Origin: Epiperipatus broadwayi
Lineage: Eukaryota; Onychophora; Udeonychophora; Euonychophora; Peripatidae
Reading direction: 5' to 3'
DNA length: 64,000 nucleotides
Assembly: GCA_028023455.1 (NCBI GenBank)
Contig: JAQFVV010006271.1
Span: 124,001-188,000, forward strand
Made by a program: the position numbers and the translations under genes
Shown: positions 1-11,691 of the stretch, one piece after another
How the letters are laid out: the number at the start of each line of letters is the position of its first letter
How positions within the stretch are numbered: position 1 is the first letter of the stretch
The notes under the pieces: generated by a model
Told to the model about the DNA's origin: nothing
Databases searched by the model: none
Seen by the model: only the letters and a program-made list of their open reading frames with translations

Positions 1-529
1 AAAATAATATACCATTTGTTATCTTTTCATTGACGGATTAATTCACGATGACATCAATGTTTAACTTTTTTCTTTAACTTGTACAGATACATAGGTTATT
101 AAGTTAATAATATTTAGTTAAAAGTCAATAGGAAAAATCAGCTTGTATATATATATATTTTTTCGATTAATTTTTAATAGATCAAACTAGTTAAAACAGA
201 GTAATCGGTTGAATATGAAATAGTCTTACATAAGTCATAATACATGTTAGTAATATTATCAAGTTACTGTGGTAACATAAATTAGACCAAACTCCAGGTA
301 AGAAAATACCCACTAATACATCAACTTAAGATTTTCTTTTACTATTATCTAATTTGATTTTAAAAAAGTGTTTTGTATAAGGAAAATGTAGAGTTAAAAA
401 TTAGATAACATAAACCAGAATGTCAAAAATGAGGCGATATTTATATTGAGAAAAAAACTTTATCTATGCTATTATTAATAACTGATATATAGGCTTATTA
501 TATACCTGTATCAATATATAAAATATATA
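1..529. other. AT-rich non-coding stretch
   Basis: No coding potential, RNA gene or clear repeat boundary is visible here. A short (TA)n run lies near 149-160. The stretch ends at another TA-rich run around 512-530, where a recognisable repeat begins. Confidence 0.6.
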
Positions 530-656
530 GGGAATATGAGCACAGACTTTCACACGACCCACCACTCTCCACTCTATCTCATAACAGTAATACACTTGAA
601 CACTTATATGTCGAAAAGATAAATAATCACCAATATGCGTATTTCATGCTAAACCA
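530..656 (-). repeat. Truncated hammerhead-family C repeat
   Basis: This segment closely matches 49329-49466 in the same orientation, and 2032-2180 in the opposite one. Read on the minus strand it keeps the stem II hairpin (TGCTGGTTTAGCA), the GAAA box and the stem I 3' strand of the hammerhead seen intact at 49437-49480. It stops exactly where the CUGAUGA core should begin, so it cannot self-cleave. It abuts a TA-rich run on its low-coordinate side. I infer a fragment of a PLE-type or retrozyme-type element. Confidence 0.6.
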
Positions 657-1668
657 GCAAAGAAATGTTTTATGATTTTTTCAACTCTAGACCTTTATGA
701 TCTATATTGGTTAAATTTATTTTATATGTAACAAAAGTATTAGTGTGATATATTTTAACATTGATTTATTTTGCTTTTGAATATCAATATTTGTACTTCC
801 TTATGATGTATTTGTTGACGAATAACAAAAAAGAGTGAAAGCTATTTGATATATTATTTTTGTTTTTCAATTCATATGTTTTTCCAAATTAGTGAGATAA
901 GAGAATTGTGTATTTAGTTATGAAGCTAATTAATGCTTTGATAAAATTATTGTTAATGGATTATGAATTGTCAGTAAGATTGACAAGAATAAGGTTATTT
1001 ATTTTTGAAAACTTTATTGATAGGCTCAGTTTTGTTAGTAAAGATAGAAGTTAGAGATAATTAATAAAACACTCATTGATTTTTGTACTTTCCACATATT
1101 TCTATTACTGGGAGCTGCTGATTTTTTGTTCCAGAAAAGTTTGGTAATAAGGAAGTTAATCTTCATTGAATGATAAGGTCAACTTAACAGTTAGTGGAAA
1201 GAAAGTAATTTTTGAAAATATTAAAAAGTGATTGATGAGACCGTTGCATGAATTTAAAAATATTCTTTAGACAATACTTAATGTTGATGTGTATAGAAGT
1301 AAAAAGTTGTTATATTATTGTAAAGAAGTTGCATTATCAAACTAAAAATTTATGGAGCTAATGGTCACATGAAAGAAATATTATTATTACAAGTATAATC
1401 CATGTAAGCCTAAGTACAATTAAAATATAATAATTTACTATATATTAAGTGCTAACAAATATAATATCTATACATAAAATTAGTATTATCTATAAGTATA
1501 TTCCAGGTAAACATTTGAATTAGAAAAATACAGGGTTTAAGTACAAATGAAATAAAATAACATACATGTGCTAAGTGCTAACAGATTTAATATATATGAA
1601 TATAATTAATTAAATATCAGGCTTTCAAAAATCGTAGAATAATTTTAGCCCCTTCGCCAAAAAAAAAA
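657..1668. other. AT-rich non-coding stretch
   Basis: I see no gene, RNA or clear repeat. An A-run (about 1660-1669) leads into the palindromic repeat that follows. Confidence 0.5.
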
Positions 1669-1771
1669 TCAAATCAGATGTCACATGACCCAATTTAAGC
1701 AAGCTTGTATTACAAATGTTATAGAAAGAGCTTGTTTAAATTATTAGGTCATGTGACACCTGACTTGATTT
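1669..1771. repeat. Palindromic repeat (TCACATGACC family)
   Basis: Two inverted arms of about 38 bp share a TCACATGACC / GGTCATGTGA core. The segment between them contains aagcttgtatta and agagcttgttt. Parts of the same block recur at 22780-22860 (minus), 40205-40275 and 57775-57905, where it follows a hammerhead motif or its remnant. It therefore looks like the 3' half of the family B hammerhead element, here folded back on itself. Confidence 0.55.
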
Positions 1772-2030
1772 TTTTGTAACTTTATTTTTTTCTATTAAGG
1801 CTTTGGCGATTTTATACTGCTAAAGTTATTAATATATGGCGTACTTGAACTTAGTTCAGCCCCATATGGCTATTTAAGTTAGATAGCTGGATTGAAAGAC
1901 ATGGATGTCTAAAAATTTCAAATTTTCTACTCCATTAAATAAAGAGCTGGGGTTTGTCCTGGTATTTTTAATCTAATGATTGAATATACTAGCACCTCAG
2001 TAAGGAAGCCAGTAGCAGAAACGAGCTCAT
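1731..2030 (+). mobile_element. Hammerhead-family B-like unit, copy 1
   Basis: This unit is duplicated at 2250-2590 in the same orientation. It holds a block (gaacttagttcag ... ccatatggctat ... gacat ... gtct) that is recognisably related to the middle of the 405-bp units at 16.4-18.4 kb. Its far end carries a GAAGCC...GAAAC segment resembling stem II and the GAAA box of a hammerhead, but the CUGAUGA core is missing. The unit is cut off by an inverted family C fragment. I infer a degraded PLE-type terminal repeat. Confidence 0.5.
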
Positions 2031-2031
2031 G

Positions 2032-2180
2032 CTGGTTTAGCACGAAATATGTATATTGGTTATTACTTATCTTTTCGATGAAATATGTATATTGGTGATT
2101 ACTTATCTTTTCTATAATTAGCGATACGAGATAGCATAAATGGTGGAGGGTCATGTGAAAGTCTGTGTTCAAACCCCCTA
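2032..2180 (+). repeat. Inverted truncated hammerhead-family C repeat
   Basis: Here the family C sense strand is the plus strand. It keeps the stem II hairpin (tgctggtttagca) and CGAAATATGTATATTGG. A 46-bp internal piece (GAAATATGTATATTGG plus flank) is tandemly repeated. The CUGAUGA core is absent and the 5' end fuses directly to the preceding family B unit. The far end reaches a TA-rich run near 2180-2187. The opposite copy is at 530-656. Confidence 0.55.
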
Positions 2181-2249
2181 TATATTACACATAGAGTACA
2201 GTTAAGAAAAAGCCTGTACTGTAGAAAAAATTCATATTTCAAAATATAA

Positions 2250-2590
2250 GCTTGTTTAAATTAGGTCCTGAAACATCTGATTTGATTCTTTTGTAATTTT
2301 ATTTTTTGGTATTAAGGCTTTGGCGATTTTATATTGCTAAAGCTATTAATATATGGTGCATCTGAACTTAGTTCAGTCCCATATGGCTATTTAAGTTAGA
2401 TAGCTGGATTGGAAGACATATGGATGTCTGAAAATTTCAGCTTTTCTACTTAATAGTTATCCATTAGATAAAGTGCTGAGCTTGTCCTGATATTTTAGTC
2501 TAATGCCTGAATATCTTAGCACCTCAATGAGGAAGCCAGTAGCAGAAACCGTTCTGGGGTTAGGGATATTCAGCAAACCTTGTTAAGAGT
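2250..2590 (+). mobile_element. Hammerhead-family B-like unit, copy 2
   Basis: Direct repeat of 1731-2030, starting 519 bp further on. Near 2521-2560 it reads CTCAATGAGGAAGCC...GCAGAAACCGTTCTGGGG. That is close to the intact hammerheads at 22.9 and 59.8 kb, but it lacks the CUG of the CUGAUGA core. The sequence after the GAAAC box (CTGGGG...GATATT) matches the stem I side of those copies. This is a decayed ribozyme-bearing unit. Confidence 0.5.
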
Positions 2591-3106
2591 TTATTTGCGA
2601 GCTCTTTATATAACGGGTTAATATAGATGTAAAATAAAAGAAGTTAAATCTACAGCCAAGGTGTATCGATGTACAGCAATTAATAAAAGCAGTATACTAG
2701 TTGAACGAAAACAATACAAAATTTTCAACATCGTTCAGAAATTGTTAGACTTCAATTTGCTTTGAGCATATGGTTAACTTTTATTTTTTAGCCTACTAAT
2801 ATTTAAGACAATATAAAAAATAATCAAATGATTTGATGCCCATGAGTTTATAATAAGTTCAGAATAGAAAATGCAGAGGTGGTGAAGCTATTATCCATAG
2901 AACTTGAGTTCTGAGCCAGCTACTATACTACTAAAGTGAACTGCACATTTAAGATAATGAAACATTTTTTTCTTAAATTCTCTAGAAGAAACAAAAAGAA
3001 AATAAATCTTATTACCAATAGATTTTATATATCTGTCTTTTTAATTTTATTATTATTTTTAAGAAATTTTAGCATTCCATTAATATTTATCCATTGTTTG
3101 TTTCAG
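2591..3106. other. Upstream intron or flank of host exon
   Basis: AT-rich with no coding signal. It ends in a pyrimidine-rich tract (gtttgtttcag) that forms a strong splice acceptor, with AG at 3105-3106. If this is used, at least one more exon of the host gene lies beyond the left edge of the window. Confidence 0.45.
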
Positions 3107-3239
3107 CTCACGTGCGCATCTCGCTCTTCAAAATGGGTTTCAATTCAATAAAGTAATTTTTTTTAAAGAGAAGACAGTTTGTTAAAACTTATCTTTTGGT
3201 ATGAATTCTATACTTTTTCAAAGACATAATTGCTAATAA
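3107..3239 (+). promoter_or_regulatory. 5' leader of host exon with short upstream ORFs
   Basis: Between the acceptor at 3105-3106 and the main start codon are two short upstream ORFs. One starts at 3132 (7 codons) and one at 3201 (11 codons, stop just before the main ATG). An in-frame TAA at 3237-3239 sits directly before the main ATG, so coding cannot extend upstream in that frame. If transcribed, the uORFs could lower translation of the main ORF. That is inference. Confidence 0.4.
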
Positions 3240-4202
3240 ATGTGTGTCATCTTGGGTGTGAAAAATGCGAATCACTCTGAAAAGGCATTAAAGTTTATGG
3301 AAGATCATCAATCAACGGATACTCATCATAAGCTAAAGTCACCCCAAGATAAAACTACACAACAGCAGAGTGTTATTGACAATGCAAATAAAAATGTGGA
3401 TAAATCTAATTTCCCCTCAACTAGTGCACAAACTGCGTCAACCTCAACAATTGACCAGAGAGAAAGTCAAAATAAATTAAAGATTTCATATGAAAGCTTT
3501 TTAAAAAATCAACAATTTGTAGATACACAATCTGATAAGAAAAATATTGCACAAAAATCCAAAAGGAAGTCATCTGTAATATCAGAGAGGACACCAACTC
3601 CATTTTTTAATGAAAAACAACAAGAAGATAAAGATCAACAAAAAGACCAAGAAGATAACACAAATATTGTACTTGTGTCTACGGTTTTAATTAAGGATGA
3701 CTCAAATACAAAACCTACAATAGAACCTCAAACCATTCCTCGCAAATCAATAATTAGTGGTCAATTTGAAACCTATAAAAAATCAGCCCCGGAATCAAAA
3801 TTTTCAACCAAGTCTTTTCTAAAGTTAACAATACCAAAAGACGAAACATCTAGAAAAATAGAAACAACTTTTATCACTAGAAGCGATATTGATAGAATCG
3901 TTAAAGAACATCCTTTGGATAAGGATTTAATAATAAAAGGTAAAGTAGACTATATTGAAAAGCCACTTAAAATAAACAGTGTTCTGGATGTTAGCAATTC
4001 AAAATCTTTACCGGACATTGTAGAAGAGGATGATGAATATGGAGAACACAAATCCAAAATTTTCAGGAGTGCTTTAAGTTTAAGTCGGGCAAGCAAGCAT
4101 GAGATAAATAATGGTGACTCTAAATTACACCTAGAACACGTCAAGGAAAAGAATGTTATACAAAAAGCATTTGCTTGTTTAAATTGCTTCAAAAATTCAC
4201 AG
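3240..4202 (+). CDS. Coding exon of unknown hydrophilic protein
   Basis: An open frame of 321 codons runs to a donor (CAG|GTAGAT) at 4203 in phase 0. Six more codons read into the intron before a stop. The protein is not recognised. It is highly charged and rich in Lys, Ser, Gln and Asp, with no signal peptide or membrane segment, and is probably disordered. Visible features are an S/T-P stretch (SERTPTPFF, about residues 115-123), an RKS patch near residue 168, an acidic patch (VEEDDEYGEH, about 261-270) and a Cys pair (CLNC) near the C-terminus. Length and composition stand out from the surrounding transposons, so a host exon is likely. The start at 3240 is fixed by the in-frame stop just before it. 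It probably joins the terminal exon at 51722. Confidence 0.6.
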
Positions 4203-4889
4203 GTAGATATAATTTATAATTAATTAAAATTCAAAATTAATTTTGAGATATATATATATAATCCTTTTATTATATTCAACTTCCATTTCTTTCTTCATCT
4301 TGGGCCATCTATCTTAGTTTTCAGTCAATATCTTAGTCCTCATTTTTATTTCCTCGATCTCAGGTATTTGATTTCTGACTCATTTTCTCTCTCACATATT
4401 AAACAAGTGATTTATATTTTCGATTTGCCAGCAATTTATTCATCGTTGTTAATCTTAGCATTGGACTGAAGCGTTGTCTATATCGTACCTCTCTCTTTTT
4501 GGGAATCTCACAACATTCATAAATGACTTCTAGTATTTAGAAGATGGCTGGAAAAAGCCAATTAAAAATATCAAACTATTATACAATGCTTATATTAATA
4601 GTGACAAATGAATATACCTACAAATCCAATATATATATATAATTCGATGTCTGTATTTTTTCAAATCAATATACCTAATCTTATAACTGAATATTTATAA
4701 ATACAGTAATGTAAAGTATAACTTTAAAAATTTTTTATCCCCTTAGGAGGCTTTCAACAATCCTCTTGTAGTCTTTGTCAACTAACACTTTGAAAGGCTA
4801 ACCTTCCCACAATTCCGTGATCTAAACATTTGCTGCATGTCTGTTAATTAAGTCTTGTTTGTATTTATATATTAACATAATTTTCTTTA

Positions 4890-5205
4890 TTTTTTTTTGT
4901 CTTTGTAAAACTGTATTGAGTATTATTTCTGCAACCAAGGAAAAATAGGATGACTTTTCACATTCGTATCAAAGCATTGCTAACTTTCTGCAACCAAGGA
5001 AAGATAGGAGGACTTTTCACATTCGTATCAATACACTTTGATCAGTAACTTTTGCTAACTTTTTAATGTTGTTATTTTGGCAAAATCAAATATTATAAAA
5101 ACATTATAAAGTTAGCAATGCTTTAATACGAATGTAAAAAGTCATCTTATTTTTCCTTGTTTGCAGAAATAATACTCAATACAGTTTTACAAAGACAAAA
5201 AAAAA
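4890..5205. repeat. Inverted and direct repeat cluster
   Basis: About 95 bp at 4890-4985 matches the reverse complement of 5107-5205. A unit containing TGCAACCAAGGAAAGATAGG occurs three times in direct orientation (about 4930, 4989 and 5246). The cluster lies inside the PLE-like composite and probably reflects its complex terminal-repeat structure. Confidence 0.6.
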
Positions 5206-5809
5206 TAAAAAATATTACATGAGATGGTACTTGGGTATTATTCCTGCAACCAAGGAAAGATAGGAGGACTTTTCACATTCGTATCAATACACTTTGATCA
5301 GTATATGCTTTTTAGACTGAAAAAGTAACTGGAAATTGTAAAAACAACAGCACTTTGAGCAAATCAAAAAGAAACAACATCGTAATAATAATCTAGTCAT
5401 AGCAGTAAATATAAAGTGAACTTATTAATTCCATTAGTAATACGAGAAATAACTGTACATTGTAACACTCTGATCAGATAGTTGTTAGACTGGCGAAATA
5501 ACTATAAATTAAAGCACTTTAAGACGATCAAAGGAAACAACAGTATTAATAAAGTCAACGTTTTAATTCAGTTACTAAATAAAAAAATAAGTATTAATTT
5601 CAGCACTTGGATCAGATGGTTTTTAGACAGGGGGAAGGTGTCATCATGTCTGTGTAAAATTTACTTGATCATTCGAAATATGTGGTACTGATATCTATAT
5701 TTTTTATTAGCAGGAGAATCAATATTATTATTAATATTTTTGTCTTATATTTCATATTAAAATTTTTAATAATATTATATATATGATTATAATTGTAGCC
5801 AACATTTAA

Positions 5810-5926
5810 CAAAATATTACTGAATATTATCGATATGTCGATGATGTTTTTGTATGCGGCAGGACAAATACAATTAAAAAGTTGTTAAAAGAATTAAATA
5901 ATTTAAATGGCTTAAAATGGATATAA
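5810..5926 (+). pseudogene. Penelope-type reverse transcriptase fragment
   Basis: An open stretch of 38 codons contains YYRYVDDVFVCG followed by a Lys/Leu-rich helix and NGLKW. The RYVDD form of the RT active-site motif is typical of Penelope-like reverse transcriptases, whereas LINEs usually have FADD. The two Asp are the metal ligands of motif C. Stops bound it on both sides, so only motif C and its flank survive. Downstream reading frames at 6190-6245 and 7443-7570 also look coding-like and are split by the nested element. Confidence 0.6.
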
Positions 5927-6245
5927 ACAGATGAAAATAACTAGAAATATGGATATCAGTGCCACATATTTCGAATGATCAAGTAAATTTTATAAGGAAA
6001 ATTTATGATGGTACATATGACATTGCATTTTACGCAGCTCCTACATTAAACAAATTAATAAATAATTCTAAAGATAAAAACCTCATTTATAAATAAAAAT
6101 TGTATCATTTATAAATGGATATGGAGGTGTGTTAGTGGATATATAAAGGAATCGAGATGCACGTTGGAAAAAAATAACTAAAGAGCACTTGCTGTTATTA
6201 GAAAGGGTTCAGAAAATGAAACAAAATTGAAATTAAATAATAATG

Positions 6246-7434
6246 GATTTTTTACTCTCAGCATGTTGAAACTACTTGAGGGCAAAATTTCTATAAAAAT
6301 GCACAGAAATATGCCATTTAAGTGGCCACACTGCTATATAACATTTTATTCCAATGGTTAAGCATAGAAATAGTCCATTTACTTGTCTGTGGCACCTATT
6401 TCTATGCTACAGCACAGAAATAGGACATTTCTTCTGCCACAGAGGATGCTGCCATTTACGGTGAACTTTGTCTTATGCAATTTTTACAAACATTCCCATT
6501 TTAAATTTAGCTATGGTATCTATTTCTATGCTACAGCACAGAAATAAGATGTATTATTCTGCTGCAGTTTATACAAACAATCCCTATATTAACATTTTGG
6601 ATACAGTATTGACAGCACAGACATAGAATGTTTATTCTGCTGCAGCAGCTGCTGCCGTTTATGGTGAACTTTGGGTTATTCAGTTTATATGAACAATCCC
6701 ATTTTAAATTTCGTTACGATATTTTGTGAGGGTGACTATAATTGAGACTATCAAAAGTTTTCAAATTTGCATGCCCAAGTCAATATTTTCCAAATCCAAT
6801 GATGTAGTATGAGATAATAAAAATTGTGGAAACTTTGCCCCACTTCTCTGGGACAAGGGTAACACTTTAATTAATTGTCAAAGGGAAGGTATAAGCGTGA
6901 TTTTTATGAAATCATGCTAAAATTCATGTTTGCGTGAAATAAATCGTGAAACCAATTAAAAATACAGGCTTTATTTTTGGCCACGGTGTTGTTTTGAATA
7001 AATTCTTTATTTTTATTCTTATTAAAATTACAAATTGGGCAATGATGTTGTTTTGGGGAATTTATTTCTTTTTATTCCTATTAAAATTAACAATTTTATT
7101 TGTGTGGCCATGATGTTGTTTTGGAGAAATTATTTATTTTTATTCATGTTAAAATTTGATTTGCATTACCGTGATATTGTTTTTATTTGTTTTTATTCTT
7201 GTTAACATTACAAATTCCATTTTAGAAAAATAAAAATTAAAAAAAAAAAAAGGTTTATCCAATTTATTTTTTATTTATTTTAGATAAATTTCATTATTTA
7301 TGATTTTATTGTAAATCAAAAAAGCACTATAGAGTTGGAAAAAAAAGAACAACGGCCTGGTAACATTATAATTCTGTTTGTTTACATAGAAATTATGCTC
7401 TCAAGAGATTTCAACATGCTAAGAGAAAACAACC
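6246..7434. mobile_element. Non-autonomous hAT-like foldback element, copy 1
   Basis: The termini are inverted repeats (CAGCATGTTGAAAC near the left end, its partner GATTTCAACATGCTAAGAG near the right end). A perfect 8-bp target duplication TAATAATG flanks it at 6238-6245 and 7435-7442. An 8-bp duplication is the hAT hallmark. The body holds repeated TTTCTATGCTACAGCACAGAAAT blocks and no transposase. It sits inside the PLE-like composite, so it is younger than that copy. A second copy is at 9397-10707. Confidence 0.65.
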
Positions 7435-7755
7435 TAATAATGTTTCAGGATCCATTTTTTATGACCATAATAAGTCATGTATTTATGGTTTTGACTTCAA
7501 TTATAATAATGTAAAAATATTTCAAATTGATGAAAATAAACAAAGCTATGATAATATACAAATACAAACAAGACTTAATTAGCACACAGGCAGCAAACAT
7601 TAAGATCGCGAAATTGTAGTAAGGTTAGCCTTTCAAAGGGTTAGTTGTCAGAGACTACGAGGATAGTCCTAGTCAAAAACACTCCTAAGTCGATAAAAAA
7701 TTTTAAAGTTATATTTTACATATATCTAATTACCATATTTATCAATATTCAATTA

Positions 7756-9388
7756 GAAGATTACATATATATATATATGGTAGTTGTTTTATAGACATCC
7801 ACACCATGTGATGGCATGATTTATGTGCTAAAACAAATAAAAAAATCCATTTACATGGCCGAACATATTTTCATGCCATGTGTTACATGTATACAACAGT
7901 TCTGTTGTACTAAACATTGCAGGCCACATTGTCACATCACAGTAAATTATTTTGGCAAATTTGCACACTTCACACTTTTTTACAGGGTTGTGTGAGGGTG
8001 TGTGTCTTACAATTATGTATAAATCGTTAATTGTAAACAAAGTTTTTTTTTTAATTGAAATCACACAATTGCACCAAGCAATAATTATCCGAGGGTTTAC
8101 ACACTTCTGTAGTCAAGTTTTAAGGTGCAAAATCTTGACAAATATATGTCTGAACAATACTTTGAAGGATGTAACACATCAAATAATGTATTTTCGATAA
8201 CCTCAATGAGACAAAGAACATGGAAAACCTAGACATTCGATTCTCACAATTAACGACCACTTTGTTAAAGCTATACATCTGATATATTACTGTAGCCATA
8301 AATAGCTTGTTTTTTTTAATTTACTTATACCAAAAAAAGAAACCATAAGAAATGTGAAATTTGTTGACATGTACATTAATAATTAAGCTAGTATTAAAGA
8401 ATTTAACTAAGATTTGGAATGGACTACAAATGATATGCAATACATTGTTTATAATTAAATATATTTTAATTCTTAAATATAGATTAAATAAACATAAGTG
8501 CATTGAACAACACATGCAGGTGAGTTATAAAGTAAACATATATAAAACAAATATTAACAAGTAATAGAATAATAACTGAATAAGTTATTATTTAACAAGC
8601 GTTTAGAATTTTAGAATTTTATTTAAGAAATAGGCAAGTTTTATTTTTAAAATACATTTAAAATTTTAATCCCAAGTTTCATTAATTGCTATCTTAAGAA
8701 ATTTATTGTTTTCTAATTATTGTTCAAAGGTTGCAATGAATATACTAAATAGGGAATACATAAGTGGAGCCAATGTCTATAAGACCCTAAGGAGAGGTTG
8801 ATTTCGGTTCTTGCTGATTGCTTACAGATGGTTTCCCAACAATTGACACCTTTTTTTTTATAAAAACAGATAACTTTTTTTTAAAAAGTTTCAATTTGTA
8901 AACATTTTATTATATATGTGTGTGAGACCATCCCAAGAATTGAAATTTATATAACAATGCATTTAAATAAAGAGTTTTTAACTGAGAATATTTCAAATTT
9001 ATATTATCAATTTAAAAAGAGTTGTAATGCTTCTTTAAATGTATTGCACTATGACTCTCGCATATATATGTAAGTGGTTACACACATACAATAATGTTCA
9101 CACAACTTCATTTAATTAGATCATTTTATTAATTTTAAATTTATAACTGCATATACCTTATACACATACCGACATTAATATATATTAAATGTGGCACATA
9201 TCCACACATACACATAAATATATGCTATTACATATCAAAATAAATTATTGTGATTATATACATGGACTGTGAGGGTTCGAACTGTTGGAAAAGATACTAA
9301 CTATGATGGAACATAGTAGGTGAAACGGGATGATGTCTAAATAATACGGATTCAAATGGAACCAAAAAAAAAAAACCTAATAAGTTTT
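7756..9388. other. Non-coding stretch
   Basis: No gene or RNA is supported. A GT-rich patch lies near 7983-8005. The remainder is AT-rich with no recognised repeat. Confidence 0.5.
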
Positions 9389-9396
9389 AATTTTTT

Positions 9397-10707
9397 GGTT
9401 GTTTTACAATAGTGAGTTGAAACCGCTGGAGGGCATTATTTCTGTGATAGCACACAGAAATATGTCATTTAGGTGGCCTACCACTGCTAGTAAATGTTCT
9501 ATTTCTAATGTGTAAGCCTAGAAATAGTCCATTGGTATGGCTTGGCTGCTAAGTGTCTATTTCTATGCTAATGTACAGAAACATGACATTGAATCTGCCA
9601 CAGAAGCTATCGTGTCAGCTTACAGCTCAGATTTGTGCTAAGCATTTTTGATGTGCAATCACATTTCACTTTTGGCTACAGTATTGGGTGAGGGTGTCTG
9701 GAATTCCGATTGTCAAAACTATTTTAATATTCATTAAGACCACCTCCTCCTCTATCTCCCATCTTTTATGAATGTCTACTAACAATTATGAGCAGAGTCT
9801 CATGCTTCCCTAGCCCCCATTTCCTGCTCAAAAAATTTGGCAAGTATAGGTACAAGCACTATTCGGATGAAATCATGCTCTAAGTCTCATTTCTGCGAGA
9901 ACAATGGCAAGCTTCATCAAATGGCTGAAATCGGAAACTTGCTCCGAATATCAAAGATTCTCTGACTGTTGTTGGAAGGGTTATCAAACAAAAGAGCTTT
10001 GAAGCTGCATGCGTGCTGTTTCTGAACAGCCCTAAAAGTTGGTTTTAATTGCCGTAAATATATTTATGTGGTTTTTTGGTAATTACAGTAAAAAGTTGGT
10101 CAACCTTCGAGTTGGAGCATTTCGTTCACTTAAGAATTGTAACCACCCACCTCCCTTCCCAAAGTTGGACTTTTTGGTTGTAAATGTTTGGTACCATTAA
10201 ATGGAAATCTATTTGGTATTTGTAATTTATTATAAAACAACAAAAATATAAAAAAGAAAAGAAGCTGATTTCGTAGAATACCCGACCGCCACCAAAAAAT
10301 GTAAGAAATGAGAAGAATAAAAAGTAACTACTTTTTAAAATTCATTTCGATTGATGTACCCTTTTTTTTTTGTTTTCGTTCCAAAAATTTTATTTGATAA
10401 ATAGTAGTTTTAAATGTGATCAACAAAATCAAAAACATACATATAAAAAAAAAAATCCTGGCCCCAAAAAAATATAAGTAATAAAAAGAATAACAAAAAA
10501 AAATTAAGTACTTTTTTAAATTCAATTTTTTGATTTCTGCATATTTTTTTTTGTTGTTGTTGCATGTTCAAAATTTATTTGATATTACTTTACTTTGAAA
10601 TGTGATAATAAACAAACCCGGTGGCAGCCCCGGCAACATTATATTTATCTTTGTTTATAAACAAAGCCCACCCTCTGACGGTTTCAACACGCTATTGTAA
10701 AACAACC
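9397..10707. mobile_element. Non-autonomous hAT-like foldback element, copy 2
   Basis: The terminal inverted repeat is about 43 bp: GGTTGTTTTACAATAG...GTTGAAACCG on the left and its complement ending in CTATTGTAAAACAACC on the right. AATTTTTT flanks both ends (9389-9396, 10708-10715), an 8-bp duplication, although this low-complexity target is weaker proof than in copy 1. It shares the TTTCTATGCT / CACAGAAAT blocks and overall order with copy 1. No transposase is present, so it must have been moved in trans. Confidence 0.6.
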
Positions 10708-10715
10708 AATTTTTT

Positions 10716-11284
10716 TGATGTTGTTTTAAAAAAAAACATAAAAAAAGTGAAACGAATAAAAAAATTGTAATAAGTTTTAAATTTGTTTATGTTATTTAAA
10801 AAAAAAAAAGTGAAACCAAAAAAAAAAAAAGCTTACTAACTTTAGGATTTATTTTTTAAAAAAATTAGGAAACCAAAAATACAACTGTAATAAGCGTACT
10901 AAGTTTTACATTAAAAAAAAAAAAAACAAGGAATTCAAATTTTAAAAAAGGCCTTGGAATGTGCATAAGTTATGTGATATGATGTGATGTACTGTAGCTT
11001 CTTCTTAAACGAAGTCAAGAATCTCTCAGCAATTATACCAAGAGAAACTTGTTAGCTACTTAATTTTACATTCCCCAGTCTAAGTTTTCCCATATTCTGC
11101 TCCATCCCATTTTCACAACATAATCTTTGTCAACTCTACAGCCTTTATATCTAAATCCCCCTTAACTTTTTCCAAACCCAGCATAAATACCAGTAATCTA
11201 CTTTCTGCATAATTACTTTTTTCATATTTATTTTTCCATAACTTCATTATATGTGCCCTTTCTGTTTGCAAGCATTTACAACTA

Positions 11285-11287
<3 letters not shown>
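10716..11287. other. Non-coding stretch
   Basis: Poly-A rich at 10730-10925, then a mixed sequence to the (TA)n tract. No feature is recognised. Confidence 0.5.
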
Positions 11288-11381
<94 letters not shown>

Positions 11382-11612
11382 ATTACAAGCATAAAGCTAA
11401 ACTAGTCAATATAAAATCAAAACTACCCCAAATCTAAAATTAAACCAGACCAGCATAAAAATAATATTAAAACACAACCTAAGGTTTCACTGCTACAAGC
11501 AGACTTACACTTGAGAAGTCTGCTTGTAGCAGTGAAACCTTAGGTTGTTTTTAATATTATTTTTATGCTAGTCTGGTTTAATTTTAGATTTGGGGTAGTT
11601 TTGATTTTATAT

Positions 11613-11690
<78 letters not shown>
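11288..11690. repeat. Long palindrome embedded in (TA)n
   Basis: A 95-96 bp inverted repeat (11411-11506 and 11516-11610, spacer 9 bp) differs by about one substitution and one indel. It lies between two (TA)n tracts (11288-11378 and from about 11609 to 11687). The near identity of the arms implies recent formation or arm conversion. No protein, canonical hammerhead or tRNA boxes are visible. It resembles the other TA-bounded foldback elements of this window. Confidence 0.75.

Positions 11691-11691
<1 letters not shown>

Larger units (their letters stand above)
4645..7755 (+). mobile_element. PLE-like composite with inverted ends in (TA)n
   Basis: About 210 bp at 4650-4870 is repeated in inverted orientation at 7555-7755, with shared blocks such as GAAAGGCTAACCTT and TTAATTAAGTCTTG. 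Both outer ends run into (TA)n tracts (4626-4641 and about 7764-7779). Inside are a Penelope-type RT remnant (5810-5926), an inverted repeat pair (4890-5205), a 40-bp inverted pair (5655-5695 with 5947-5990) and a nested foldback element (6246-7434). Inverted partial terminal repeats are typical of Penelope-like elements. The copy is heavily mutated and non-functional. Confidence 0.5.

Noticed and set aside
1995-2030. Hammerhead in the first family B-like unit
   Set aside because: Stem and GAAAC remain, but the core reads CTCAGTAAGGA, so I list the unit only as degenerate.
8321-8564. Overlapping plus and minus frames of about 65 codons
   Set aside because: AT-rich chance frames with no motif, splice signal or repeat support.
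11507-11560. Possible hammerhead in the 11.4-kb palindrome (CTGCT-TGT-AGCAG stem followed by TGAAACC)
   Set aside because: No CUGAUGA core precedes the stem; only a stem and a GAAAC box, which can occur by chance.
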